Positions 7,102-15,185 of a stretch of DNA of 27,073 nucleotides are shown in pieces. The stretch is from Erysipelotrichaceae bacterium (GTDB lineage: Bacteria; Bacillota_I; Bacilli_A; Erysipelotrichales; Coprobacillaceae): positions 1-27,073 of the forward strand of contig JAGZJH010000030.1 of assembly GCA_018365815.1 (NCBI GenBank), written 5' to 3'. Both the position numbers and the translations under genes were made by a program. Position 1 is the stretch's first letter. Each line of letters opens with the position of its first letter. The notes beneath the pieces were generated by a model. It was not told the DNA's origin. It ran no database searches and saw only the letters and a list, made by a program, of their open reading frames with translations.

Positions 7102-7773
7102 TTAGTTCACTACTATAAACTGTCCGTATTGAATTTTTAGTTTCACATCACATTGATCAGCTAAAGTATTTGAATGAGTGACAATCAACACACATTTTTG
7201 TTTAAGATGAGCCAAATCAAGAAAAATCTTTAAAATCTCTTTAGCATTTTTTTCGTCTAAATTCCCTGTTGGTTCATCTGCTAATATTAGTTTTGTATCT
7301 TTCGCAATCGCCCTGCCAATGGCTACACGTTGTTGTCCTCCCGATAATTTACGAATATCACGCATACATTGAGATTCATCTAATCCTAAATTTTTTAAAA
7401 TATCTAATATATAAGTTTTAGAAGAATTAATATTCATGTTAGCGATATTCACGGCATTTAAAACATTTTCATAAGCGTTCATATAATAAATTAAATTATA
7501 AGACTGAAAGACAATCGCCACATCTTTTTTCCGATAGTTCGTTAAACCGATTTTTTGAAGATTTTCATTTTCATAATAAATTTCACCAGTATTTGGCTGA
7601 TCTAATCCCCCTGCTAAGACAATGGCAGTTGTTTTTCCACTTCCGCTAGGTCCTACAATCGCATAGACTTTTCCTTCTTCAAAAGTGAAATGACATTGAC
7701 TTAAAATACTTACTGTTGATTTTCCATCTAAATAACTATATGACATATTTTTAAATTCCAAAATACTTGCCAT
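7102..7773 (-). CDS. ABC transporter ATP-binding protein, MacB/LolD type
   Basis: A 223-aa nucleotide-binding subunit. Walker A GPSGSGKT (41-48), Q-loop FQSYNLI (about 89-95), signature LSGGQQ (143-148), Walker B LILADEP (162-168) and H-loop VTHSN are all present. LADEPTGNLDEKN is the usual sequence of the MacB/LolD/YtrE group that partners FtsX-like permeases in export of peptides, antibiotics or lipoproteins. It follows its permease gene with a one-base gap (stop 7775-7777, ATG 7773), so the two are coupled. The permease carries an in-frame stop, so this ATPase may now lack a full partner. Substrate unknown. Confidence 0.88.
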   Translation of the reverse strand: MASILEFKNMSYSYLDGKSTVSILSQCHFTFEEGKVYAIVGPSGSGKTTAIVLAGGLDQPNTGEIYYENENLQKIGLTNYRKKDVAIVFQSYNLIYYMNAYENVLNAVNIANMNINSSKTYILDILKNLGLDESQCMRDIRKLSGGQQRVAIGRAIAKDTKLILADEPTGNLDEKNAKEILKIFLDLAHLKQKCVLIVTHSNTLADQCDVKLKIQYGQFIVVN

Positions 7774-7774
7774 A

Positions 7775-9100
7775 TTACCCTTCTTTTCTCATTAAAATTT
7801 CTCTTGGTGATAATCTTAAAATATAAACAGTTGGAACTAAGGTTGAAATGATACATATCATCAAAGTAATTCTCCCTAACTTCATTATCGTATGACCACT
7901 TAATGAAACATCGTATTCTTGATTTTCAGGGGCTTTCGCCATTTGATTTAAACCTTGAAATAAATCTTCTTTTGAAATTTCATTTTCACTGTTTGCATCA
8001 TCTTTTCTGCCATCTTTTACCATCACTACTTCAGATTTACTTTGCCCTTGCTCAAGCATTCCACCCACAAAATTTGAAACCATCTTTCCAGTAGTTAATG
8101 ATAAACTAAAACCAACACAAGCAATGACGACTATTTCTAATAAATGTTGTAGTACAATTTTAAACTTACTTTGACCTAATGACAAAAATACACCAATTTC
8201 ATAAAATCTTTGTCTCATTGTTAAAATTAGAACCAAAGTCAAAATTAAACTCCCTGCCACAATCACGACAGTTAAAAACATAGTTGCAAAAGTTTCGCTA
8301 TTTTTTAAAGCATCGATATTTTGTGGATCATTTAAATAATAAATTGCTGATGTTAAAGTGGATGAATCCTCTGATAAGCTTTGACCTACAGATAATGGTG
8401 TATAAATTTTATTCACCGGATTGCTATCCATTGGCCCGCTAAACTCTTGTCCACTTGCTATTTCATAAATTCCTACTATTTCTAATTGTTGAGTAACTTG
8501 TTGATTATTGACTTTGCGATTAACACTAATTAAATCACCGATAGCCAAATCATTTTCTTTATCTAAGTTTGTTTCCACCACACAATAATTACTCCCATTA
8601 TCTTCACTTGTTAATAATCTTCCTTCAACTAATGAATAACTTCCTGAAGTAAACTTTTCTAAATTTTCCATAGTCGTATTAGATTCTAATGTGAAATCAC
8701 CTAATGACTGATTAAGAAGCGGTGCTTTTTCTTTGGAATAATCCCTTTGTTCTAATGACACCGGTGTTAAATCATCACTATCTACACTTTGTGAAATTGT
8801 ATAATTATAGCTGACCACATCTTCTAATCCAATTAACTGATCTGCCATTTGTGTGGTAATCGATGTTTCAGACATTTCCATAGATTGTCCTTTTTCTCGA
8901 TGGTCCATCATATTTTTAATATTGACTGATAAAGTCACATCATTTCCTAATCAACTGCGAATAGATTGCATAGACTTTTGTGTGGCTTCTTTGATTGACA
9001 ATCCCGCAATAATTAAATTAGCCAAAATTGTCATAATGACAAACAATAAGATTGTTCGACCTTTATTTTTCTTTAAACTTAAATAAACGTTTTTTATCAT
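7775..9100 (-). pseudogene. FtsX/MacB-like ABC permease interrupted by an in-frame TGA at codon 50
   Basis: The gene starts at 9100 with GGAGG 8 bases upstream. It reads MIKNVYLSLKKNKGRTILLF, then the first membrane helix VIMTILANLIIAGLSIKEAT. Codon 50 (8951-8953) is TGA, after which the same frame continues LGNDVTLSVNIKNM for the rest of a full-length, 441-codon permease. The remainder has the large extracytoplasmic MacB-type domain, then membrane helices around VVIVAGSLILTLVLILTM, HLLEIVVIACVGFSLSL and LMICIISTLVPTVYIL, with the FtsX-family end LRLSPREIL. A GTG at 8938 could restart translation but would lack the first membrane helix. I read it as a recent nonsense mutation; sequencing error is the main alternative. 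It is cotranscribed with the ATPase downstream. Confidence 0.8.
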
Positions 9101-9220
9101 TTTTATACCTCCAATTTAAGGATAAAACAAAAAATCTATTTAAATCATCAATTAAATATGGAAAAAAATGTTAAAATAAATATTAGTAAATACTTAGTTA
9201 ATGAATATATTGTCTGTATA

Positions 9221-9236
9221 TGTAAAATATTTTACA
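9221..9236. promoter_or_regulatory. Perfect 16-base palindrome, candidate operator
   Basis: TGTAAAATATTTTACA is an exact palindrome in the 216-base gap between the divergent ABC operon and the zinc-ribbon gene. Its size and symmetry suit a dimeric repressor (GntR/YtrA, MarR or TetR type). No regulator gene is adjacent to it. Confidence 0.45.
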
Positions 9237-9266
9237 GAGTTGTCTAAATATAAAACACACTTTATT

Positions 9267-9295
9267 TTTACTTTAAATTCAATTTGCGTTATAAT
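9267..9295 (+). promoter_or_regulatory. Promoter of the zinc-ribbon gene
   Basis: TTTACT (9267-9272), 17-base spacer, TATAAT (9290-9295). The transcript would start about 15 bases before the ATG at 9317. Confidence 0.6.
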
Positions 9296-9316
9296 AAAGA
9301 AAGTTAAGGAGAGCCT

Positions 9317-9763
9317 ATGAAAAAGAAATATCAAAAACAAGTCGAAGAATTAGGGTTAATTCGTTGTTTAAATTGTGGTCATTTTACTCCCGGTTATATT
9401 GATTTATACAAAATCGAACGAACTTTTTTAACTATTCCTATACATACAATTGAAAGTGGATATTTATTACGTTGTGAACACTGTCATCATGAAAAGGTGA
9501 TTAGTAAAGAAGAAATGATTTCAATGGTTAAAACTGCCAAAAATCGTTTACCCATCAATCTTCAACATAATTTATGGAAACGTATTTATAAAACACATAA
9601 ACGTTTAGCCAAACGTGAAGATGAGTCCACAAATTTAAATACTTTTTTTAATAAGGTTAAAAGTGAAGTTTTAATTGATTTACCTTATGAAGTAGATCAA
9701 TCAGAATTAAATTATATTTTTAATGCTTATTTAACGAATTTAACAATTGCTTCTAAACAATAA
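9317..9763 (+). CDS. Zinc-ribbon protein of unknown function
   Basis: 148 aa, cytoplasmic. The ribosome site AAGGAG lies 6 bases before the ATG. Two CxxC knuckles, C17-L-N-C20 and C53-E-H-C56, 32 residues apart, form a probable zinc ribbon at the N-terminus. The rest (about 60-148) is helical and rich in Lys/Arg, with KRIYKTHKRLAKRED in the middle, compatible with nucleic-acid or protein binding. I do not recognise a named family. It is a single-gene transcript with its own promoter and terminator. It faces away from the ABC operon across the palindrome at 9221-9236. Confidence 0.65.
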   Translation: MKKKYQKQVEELGLIRCLNCGHFTPGYIDLYKIERTFLTIPIHTIESGYLLRCEHCHHEKVISKEEMISMVKTAKNRLPINLQHNLWKRIYKTHKRLAKREDESTNLNTFFNKVKSEVLIDLPYEVDQSELNYIFNAYLTNLTIASKQ

Positions 9764-9785
9764 TCACATTTTGTGATTTTTTTAT
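9762..9785 (+). terminator. Terminator of the zinc-ribbon gene
   Basis: AATCACA-TTT-TGTGATT followed by a T-run, beginning right at the stop codon. Confidence 0.8.
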
Positions 9786-9837
9786 TTCTTATCCTCATTA
9801 TTTATTATATACTGATAAAAATAAGGAGGGGTTAACT

Positions 9838-10602
9838 ATGGATATCGCATTATTCGATTTTGACGAACACGAAGCAATTATCGAACCAAAAAAAACACAT
9901 CCACCTATTGAGGGGTTTCCTGAATGTGTCGTGAGTTGTTTTACAGATTCAATTATTGAAAAATTTAGTCAAATGGAAGGGGTTAGTTATATTACTTCAT
10001 TGCAGTGTGCCAATGGAAAAATACCGGTTTATAAAACCAATTTTAAAGGGAAAGAAGTGGCTTTTTATAAATCCTCAGTGGGAGCGGCAAGTTGTACCGG
10101 TCAATTTGAAGAAATTATTGCATTTGGAGCTAAAAAATTTGTATTATTTGGTTCATGTGGTGTTTTAAACCACGATATTGCAGATGGGCATATGATGATT
10201 ATAGAACGTGCTGTGCGTGATGAGGGGACAAGTTTTCACTATGCACCACCTTCGCTTTATATTCATGCCAGTCAACATGGAGTAGAAACTTTAAGTAAAG
10301 TGATGGAAGAATTACAATTTCCTTACATTAAAGCAACAACATGGACAACCGATGCATTCTACCGTGAAACACCACTTAAACTTCAAAAACGTAAACAACA
10401 AGAATGTATTTGTGTTGAAATGGAGAGCAGTGCAATGATTAGCGTAGCGAAGTTTAGAAAAGTAGAATTTGCACAATTTGTTTTTGCTGCAGATAACTTA
10501 GATAGTCCGGTATGGCAAAAAAGAGGGTTATCACTACATCAAGGATTAAATCGTAGTGATCAATATATGCTAACTGCTTTAAAATGTGTAACGGAGTTAT
10601 AA
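9838..10602 (+). CDS. Nucleoside phosphorylase (PNP/UDP family)
   Basis: A 254-aa cytoplasmic enzyme expected to split a nucleoside with phosphate into base and (deoxy)ribose-1-phosphate. Family features: a glycine-rich FGSCGVL segment (about 113-119), the acidic substrate segment CVEMESSAM (about 193-201), and ERAVRDEGTSFHYAPP, where the RDEGT part resembles the phosphate/ribose-binding region. It is longer at the N-terminus and clearly diverged from the Udp protein at 14281-15051, so base specificity cannot be given. The ribosome site AAGGAGGGG is strong. It is followed one base after its stop by a TetR-type regulator, which suggests local control. It could also be a nucleosidase-like member of the same fold. 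Confidence 0.82.
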   Translation: MDIALFDFDEHEAIIEPKKTHPPIEGFPECVVSCFTDSIIEKFSQMEGVSYITSLQCANGKIPVYKTNFKGKEVAFYKSSVGAASCTGQFEEIIAFGAKKFVLFGSCGVLNHDIADGHMMIIERAVRDEGTSFHYAPPSLYIHASQHGVETLSKVMEELQFPYIKATTWTTDAFYRETPLKLQKRKQQECICVEMESSAMISVAKFRKVEFAQFVFAADNLDSPVWQKRGLSLHQGLNRSDQYMLTALKCVTEL

Positions 10603-10603
10603 T

Positions 10604-11173
10604 ATGGCTATTGATATTAAAACCATTTTAGCTGATACTTTATTATCACTTTGTCTAAAATATCCGTTAGAAAATATCACGATTAAACAAATTCTTGAAG
10701 CCAGTAAAATCAGTCGGCAAACTTTCTATAACCATTTCATCGATAAAAACGATTTAATTCAATATATTTATAATACTAAAATTATACCTGACTTTAGTAT
10801 TGGAACAGATTTACCCCAATTTTCTACTTCATTACTTGCCACTTTTAAAAATATGGAAAAATATCATTATTTCATGAAACAAGCCTGCAAAATGGAAGGA
10901 CAAAATTGTTTAAAGGATTATATCTATCACCATTGTGTAGATTTTGATTTAAAATGGCATCAAAAAATATACGGTTCATCACCCATGCCAGAAGCATTAA
11001 AATTTGCCACAATTTACCATGCCAATGCTTCAAGTAGTATGACTTTATCATGGATTTTATCCGATATGCCGGTAAGTGCCAATGAAATTACAGAAATGAT
11101 CGTTAAAATGCGAGCATTAGGTATGGATACTTTATTTAAAAAAGGAGAAGTTAAAGAAAACCCTTATCAATAA
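10604..11173 (+). CDS. TetR/AcrR-family regulator (DhaS-like C-terminal type)
   Basis: 189 aa. An N-terminal TetR helix-turn-helix is visible as ITIKQILEASKISRQTFYNHFIDKNDLIQYIY (about 24-55), including the diagnostic TFYNHF recognition helix. The C-terminal ligand-binding half is all helical and ends with a SMTLSWILSDMPVSANEITEMIVKM segment, as in the DhaS-like branch (TetR_C_8). The ATG comes one base after the stop of the nucleoside phosphorylase, with CGGAG as ribosome site, so the pair is an operon and the regulator may respond to a nucleoside-related ligand. That link is inferred from position only. I found no obvious palindromic operator before 9838. Confidence 0.88.
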   Translation: MAIDIKTILADTLLSLCLKYPLENITIKQILEASKISRQTFYNHFIDKNDLIQYIYNTKIIPDFSIGTDLPQFSTSLLATFKNMEKYHYFMKQACKMEGQNCLKDYIYHHCVDFDLKWHQKIYGSSPMPEALKFATIYHANASSSMTLSWILSDMPVSANEITEMIVKMRALGMDTLFKKGEVKENPYQ

Positions 11174-11248
11174 GAATTTGACTTCTTTTTTTGTTTACAA
11201 TACATTATAGTCTCAATCAAAACTACAAGATAAACACTTTTTAAACGA

Positions 11249-11292
11249 CAAATACACCTCTGAAATATCACATATCTCATGAGGTGTATTTG
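11249..11292. terminator. Long stem-loop between the TetR gene and the chromate transporter operon
   Basis: CAAATACACCTC (11249-11260) pairs exactly with GAGGTGTATTTG (11281-11292), and the loop can pair further (TGA/TCA, ATAT/ATAT). T-runs on both sides are short, so termination is likely but not certain. It lies at the convergent ends of the two transcripts. Confidence 0.6.
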
Positions 11293-11298
11293 ACCATT

Positions 11299-11871
11299 TT
11301 ATAAAATTAATGTATTCAAACATAACTGATAGACAACATTCATTATTCCCGCTAATACCATTACAAAAATTGGGTTCATTTTATATTTTATCAGTAAAAA
11401 TAAAGCAACGATAAAAATGACTACCGGAACTATTTTGATTGTATTTAAAGCAATGATATGCTCAGACCAAAATGAAGTGACAATAATAGACAACCCTGCA
11501 GTGGCAATCATTGCTACAACTGCCGGTCTTAAAGTTTTTAAAACACCTTGTAAAGTATCTAACTGACGATATTTAATATATAAATAAGCAAGTAATGTCA
11601 CAATCACACATGAGGGAATAATGCAACCTATTGTCGCTACAACCGCTCCAAAAAAACCTCCTACACGAATACCAACAAAAGTCGCTGAATTAATCGCAAT
11701 CGGTCCCGGTGTCATTTGCGAAATAGTAATTAAATCCGTAAACTCCGGCATTGTTAACCAGCCATGAATATTAACTACCTCCTCTTGAATTAAAGGCATG
11801 GCAGCATAACCGCCCCCAAAACTAAAAAGACCTATTTTAAAAAAACTATACAATAATTGTAAATACAACAT
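11299..11871 (-). CDS. Chromate transporter family protein, second half-size subunit
   Basis: A 190-aa membrane protein with about five to six hydrophobic spans. It has the ChrA-family hallmarks FSFGGGYAAMPLIQEEVV near the start and TPGPIAINSATFVG around residue 55. It is a half-length (SCHR) protein that pairs with the product of the overlapping upstream gene. Its ATG overlaps the upstream stop by one base (TAATG), so translation is coupled. Such pairs are usually annotated as chromate efflux, but many members probably carry other anions. The divergent LysR gene suggests induction by a small molecule. Confidence 0.88.
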   Translation of the reverse strand: MLYLQLLYSFFKIGLFSFGGGYAAMPLIQEEVVNIHGWLTMPEFTDLITISQMTPGPIAINSATFVGIRVGGFFGAVVATIGCIIPSCVIVTLLAYLYIKYRQLDTLQGVLKTLRPAVVAMIATAGLSIIVTSFWSEHIIALNTIKIVPVVIFIVALFLLIKYKMNPIFVMVLAGIMNVVYQLCLNTLIL

Positions 11872-12428
11872 TAATTTTTCCCCCTTAATAATAATGTTCT
11901 CACTATTCCAAATAAACCGGTTAGTAAAATAATATAGACGACATTAATGTTCATTACATAATTTAAAACAAAGGCTAAAACCATAATAATTATTAAAATA
12001 CCATCTTTTTGTTCCACAACGCCTCTTCCCATTTCATAACTGACACTCGCAATAACTGCCCCTACACCTGCTTGCATACCTTCTAATAACCAATTAATCC
12101 ATATGTTTGTTTTAAATATATTATAAAATATAGAAATAATAGAAATAATTAAAAATGGTGGTAAAACAGTTCCTATAATCGCAACAAGAACACCGATCAT
12201 ACCTGCTAATTTATACCCTACAACAATCGCCCCGTTAATTGCAATCGGTCCCGGTGCTGATTGTGCAATAGCCACTAAATCCAGCATTTCATTTTCCTCA
12301 ATCCAATGGTATTCATCGACAAACTTCTTTTTCATTAAAGTAACAATGACATATCCACCACCAAATGTAAAAGCACTTAAATATAAAGTTGAAATAAATA
12401 GCTTTAATAACAATTTATCCTTTGACAC
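11871..12428 (-). CDS. Chromate transporter family protein, first half-size subunit
   Basis: 185 aa, GTG start at 12428 with GAGGTGA 6 bases upstream. It shares the ChrA signature with its neighbour (FTFGGGYVIVTLMKKKFV near residues 21-38 and APGPIAINGAIVVGYKLAG around 58-76) and has several membrane helices. The two proteins correspond to the two duplicated halves of long-chain ChrA. Promoter TTTACT-17-TATGAT lies at 12449-12477 and a LysR-type palindrome at 12484-12503 lies just upstream of its -35, the usual position for activation. Confidence 0.88.
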   Translation of the reverse strand: MSKDKLLLKLFISTLYLSAFTFGGGYVIVTLMKKKFVDEYHWIEENEMLDLVAIAQSAPGPIAINGAIVVGYKLAGMIGVLVAIIGTVLPPFLIISIISIFYNIFKTNIWINWLLEGMQAGVGAVIASVSYEMGRGVVEQKDGILIIIMVLAFVLNYVMNINVVYIILLTGLFGIVRTLLLRGKN

Positions 12429-12448
12429 CCTCGCTCACCTCAACAATT

Positions 12449-12477
12449 ATCATAATCCAACTTGTAACATAAGTAAA
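12449..12477 (-). promoter_or_regulatory. Promoter of the chromate transporter pair
   Basis: On the minus strand TTTACT (12477-12472), 17-base spacer, TATGAT (12454-12449). The weak -35 fits an activator-dependent promoter. Confidence 0.55.
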
Positions 12478-12483
12478 ATAATA

Positions 12484-12503
12484 TTATGATATAAATATCA
12501 TAA
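12484..12503. promoter_or_regulatory. LysR-type operator palindrome
   Basis: TTATGATAT-AA-ATATCATAA: two exact 9-base arms with a 2-base centre, containing the T-N11-A form of LysR boxes. It abuts the -35 of the transporter promoter on one side and covers the -35 zone of the LysR gene (TATACT -10 at 12513-12518) on the other. This suits activation of the transporter and self-repression. Confidence 0.7.
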
Positions 12504-12530
12504 CGAATTTATTATACTAAGGAGTCCATT

Positions 12531-13415
12531 ATGACACTAAGACATCTAAAAATATTTACTGCTGTTTATGAGACTTTAAGTTTTACTAAAGCCGGTCAAT
12601 TATTATTTATGGCTCAACCCGCTGTCAGTTTAGCGATTAAAGAACTCGAAAATTATTATGGCGTCATTTTATTTGATCGCATCCGCCATTCAATTAAACC
12701 TACCCCTCAAGGGAAGCAGTTATATAAATATGCCAATAAAATTTTATTAACGATTGATGAAATGGATAATTCAGTTAAAAATTGGCACTTTAACCAAACT
12801 ATTAAAATTGGTTGTAGTATGACAATTGGAAACTACATTCTCCCCTATTTAATTAGCCAGTTTAAAGAAATATATCCAGATATACAATTTCAGGTCATGA
12901 TTAATAACTGTGAAACAATTGAAAACTTAATTATTCAAAATCAAATAGACTTTGCATTAATAGAAAGCGAACCTATTTTTGAAGATATTAAATACATTCC
13001 ATTTATGAAAGATCATCTTTGTACCATTGCCAATCCTAATCATACTTTAACTGAGCAAAAAAATATCGATATCTCATTACTTTGTCATGAAAATATTTTA
13101 ATGCGTGAAAAAGGAAGTTCTGTTAGAAAATTAGTTGATAGTATCTTTATGACAAATAATATCCAAATTAAACCATTATGGGAAAGTGCTAGTACCCAAG
13201 CCTTAATTAATGCAGTTATTCAAGGAATGGGAATTACAACTTTACCTTATCACCTCATCGCTAAAAGGTGTCAAAAAGAAGATATTGTTCAATTAGATAT
13301 CCCTAAACTTAACATTTCAAGAAATTATAATATTGTTTATTATAAAGATAAGTATCTCGCTCAACCTTTATTAGATTTTTTTAAATTATGTCAGGATGTT
13401 GAAAAAGAGTTGTAA
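12531..13415 (+). CDS. LysR-family transcriptional regulator of the chromate transporter pair
   Basis: 294 aa, full length. The N-terminal winged helix (residues 1-62: MTLRHLKIFTAVYETLSFTKAGQLLFMAQPAVSLAIKELEN) is a standard LysR helix-turn-helix. The C-terminal part is the periplasmic-binding-like effector domain (IKIGCSMTIGNYILPYL at about 88-104, then GSSVRKLVDSIF). The overall type is close to CysL/CbbR regulators. The ribosome site AAGGAG lies 7 bases before the ATG. It is divergent from the transporter genes with the shared palindrome at 12484-12503 between them. The effector is unknown; the CysL-like look and an anion transporter target make a sulfur-type oxyanion a reasonable guess only. 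Confidence 0.9.
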   Translation: MTLRHLKIFTAVYETLSFTKAGQLLFMAQPAVSLAIKELENYYGVILFDRIRHSIKPTPQGKQLYKYANKILLTIDEMDNSVKNWHFNQTIKIGCSMTIGNYILPYLISQFKEIYPDIQFQVMINNCETIENLIIQNQIDFALIESEPIFEDIKYIPFMKDHLCTIANPNHTLTEQKNIDISLLCHENILMREKGSSVRKLVDSIFMTNNIQIKPLWESASTQALINAVIQGMGITTLPYHLIAKRCQKEDIVQLDIPKLNISRNYNIVYYKDKYLAQPLLDFFKLCQDVEKEL

Positions 13416-13470
13416 AAAAGTGGGTTTAACACTAATCATGAACAATCAAAAATAAGTTATTTTAAAAGGA

Positions 13471-13521
13471 AAGAAAAAAATTGATAAAGTATGGATACTA
13501 AATATCCAACTTTGTCAATTT
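13471..13521 (-). terminator. Terminator of the udp-deoC operon
   Basis: Read on the minus strand AAATTGACAAAGT pairs with ACTTTATCAATTT, with an inner GGATA/TATCC pair, followed by a long T-run. It lies 92 bases after the deoC stop codon. A second imperfect palindrome (AGTTTACTTTAAGTGAACT, about 13545-13563) lies between. Confidence 0.7.
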
Positions 13522-13612
13522 ACTAAAGGTAAAACCTTATTCAGTTTACTTTAAGTGAACTATCTCCTTAATTAAAAGATTAGTTTTTAACATTGATTAA
13601 AACATATTTTAT

Positions 13613-14284
13613 TTAATATCCTGCTTTAGAAGTATCTTCATTTTTTAAAATCTTCACAAGACGACTTGTTCCTAAACGAGTTGCCCCAAGTTCAATAAAC
13701 TTTTTAGCATCATCAAAAGAACTAATTCCTCCAGCGGCTTTAATTTGCACTTCTTTACCGACATATTTTTTCATTAGTGCCACATCTTCAAAAGTAGCCC
13801 CTGCAGTTGAAAATCCTGTCGATGTCTTAATAAAATCTGCTTTAGCGTTCGTTACAATTTCACACATTTTAATTTTTTCTTCTTCAGTTAATAAACAAGT
13901 TTCAATAATAACTTTTAAAATATGATTGCCACACGCTTCTTTAATTTCTTTAATCTCTTTTTCGATTAAATCAAATTGCTTATTTTTAACCATTGTAATA
14001 TTAATCACCATATCAATTTCATCAGCACCATTTGCAATAGCATCTTTTGTTTCAAATACTTTTACCGCAGTTGTGTTATAACCATTTGGAAAACCTATAA
14101 CTGTGCAAATAGGTAATTTGCCATTGACATACTCACTTGCTTGTTTAACATACCCAGACGGAATACAAGCAGAAGCACAATGATAAAACATTGCATCATC
14201 TAATATTGTTTTAATCTCTTGCCATGAGGCATTTTGTGTTAATAAGGTATGATCTACCATACTTAAAATTGTTTCTGTATTCAT
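13613..14284 (-). CDS. deoC: Deoxyribose-phosphate aldolase
   Basis: A 223-aa class I aldolase splitting 2-deoxyribose-5-phosphate into glyceraldehyde-3-phosphate and acetaldehyde. Key residues are visible: the D90/D91-type acid in EIDMVINI, Schiff-base lysine K153 in DFIKTSTGF, and the second lysine K182 in VQIKAAGGI. The C-terminus TSRLVKIL is typical and the length is normal. Its ATG overlaps the stop of the upstream uridine phosphorylase gene (ATGA), so the two are translated together. Together they turn deoxyribo- or ribonucleosides into central carbon intermediates. A phosphopentomutase would be needed and is not in this window. Confidence 0.95.
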   Translation of the reverse strand: MNTETILSMVDHTLLTQNASWQEIKTILDDAMFYHCASACIPSGYVKQASEYVNGKLPICTVIGFPNGYNTTAVKVFETKDAIANGADEIDMVINITMVKNKQFDLIEKEIKEIKEACGNHILKVIIETCLLTEEEKIKMCEIVTNAKADFIKTSTGFSTAGATFEDVALMKKYVGKEVQIKAAGGISSFDDAKKFIELGATRLGTSRLVKILKNEDTSKAGY

Positions 14285-15051
14285 TTGTTTTCTCCTTTAA
14301 TTAATTGTCTAATTGCTTCAATAGCAACTTCTATCGCTGCTTCTGTATCATGAACTAATGGATTATCTAAGCCTGCTTTTTCTCTTTCTTGATTTGCTAC
14401 CGCTAAAAAAATAGATCCCACTTTCACATTTAAATGACTTGCGACAATAAATAAAGCCGCAGATTCCATTTCAGAAGCCAAGCACCCTAATCTTAACCAT
14501 GCTTCCCATTTTTGATTTAATTCACTAGATACCGGCATTAAATCAGGTTCATGTTGTCCATAAAAAGAGTCTTTGCATTGAACAACACCGACATGATAAT
14601 TTTTATCAAGTGTTTTAGCCCCTTGAATTAAAGCATTGACAATTTCATAACTTGCCACTGCCGGAAATTCTATTGGCGCATACTCACGGCTTGTTCCTTC
14701 ATTACGTATCGCACCAGTAGCAATCACTAAATCACCACCTACAACTTCTGTTGCCATGCCCCCACAAGTTCCCACACGAATAAAAGTATCTGCACCTGCC
14801 TTAACCAATTCTTCCATTGCAATTGCCGCAGAGGGTCCGCCAATTCCAGTTGAAGTGACACTGACTTTTACGCCCTCAATCGTTCCGGTATAAGTCACAT
14901 ATTCACGACTATCTGCAATCAGTTGAGGATTATCAAAATGAGCGGCAATCTTTACACAACGTTTAGGATCGCCGGGTAAAATAACATACTTTCCTACATC
15001 ACCGTTTTTAATTTGTAAGTGATATTGCACACCTTCTTTTGCATATTTCAT
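14281..15051 (-). CDS. udp: Uridine phosphorylase
   Basis: A 256-aa cytoplasmic enzyme of the NP-I family. It shows GDPKRC (phosphate-binding Asp/Arg, about 27-32), STGIGGPSAAIAMEEL (about 67-82), RVGTCGGM (about 91-98), the RNEGTSREYAP segment and the ribose-binding SEMESAAL (about 193-200). The pattern is closest to uridine phosphorylases, though some relatives also accept other nucleosides. The ribosome site AAAGGAG lies 9 bases before the ATG. Promoter TTGTCT-17-TATAAT lies at 15077-15105. The stop codon TGA overlaps the deoC start. Confidence 0.9.
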   Translation of the reverse strand: MKYAKEGVQYHLQIKNGDVGKYVILPGDPKRCVKIAAHFDNPQLIADSREYVTYTGTIEGVKVSVTSTGIGGPSAAIAMEELVKAGADTFIRVGTCGGMATEVVGGDLVIATGAIRNEGTSREYAPIEFPAVASYEIVNALIQGAKTLDKNYHVGVVQCKDSFYGQHEPDLMPVSSELNQKWEAWLRLGCLASEMESAALFIVASHLNVKVGSIFLAVANQEREKAGLDNPLVHDTEAAIEVAIEAIRQLIKGENK

Positions 15052-15076
15052 ATTTTCAATCTCCTTTTCTAATTTT

Positions 15077-15105
15077 ATTATAACTTGTAATATGATTTAA
15101 GACAA
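15077..15105 (-). promoter_or_regulatory. Promoter of the udp-deoC operon
   Basis: On the minus strand TTGTCT (15105-15100), 17-base spacer, TATAAT (15082-15077), about 26 bases before the ATG. I saw no obvious DeoR or CytR-like operator. Confidence 0.7.
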
Positions 15106-15185
15106 ATAATAAATCTATTTTAAAGGGTTTATGTTAAAATATTAAAAAAGATTTATTGGAAGATACAAGAAGGATAGAAATAATC

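Noticed and set aside
9956..10168. 70-aa plus-strand frame inside the nucleoside phosphorylase gene
   Set aside because: Out-of-frame shadow without ribosome site.
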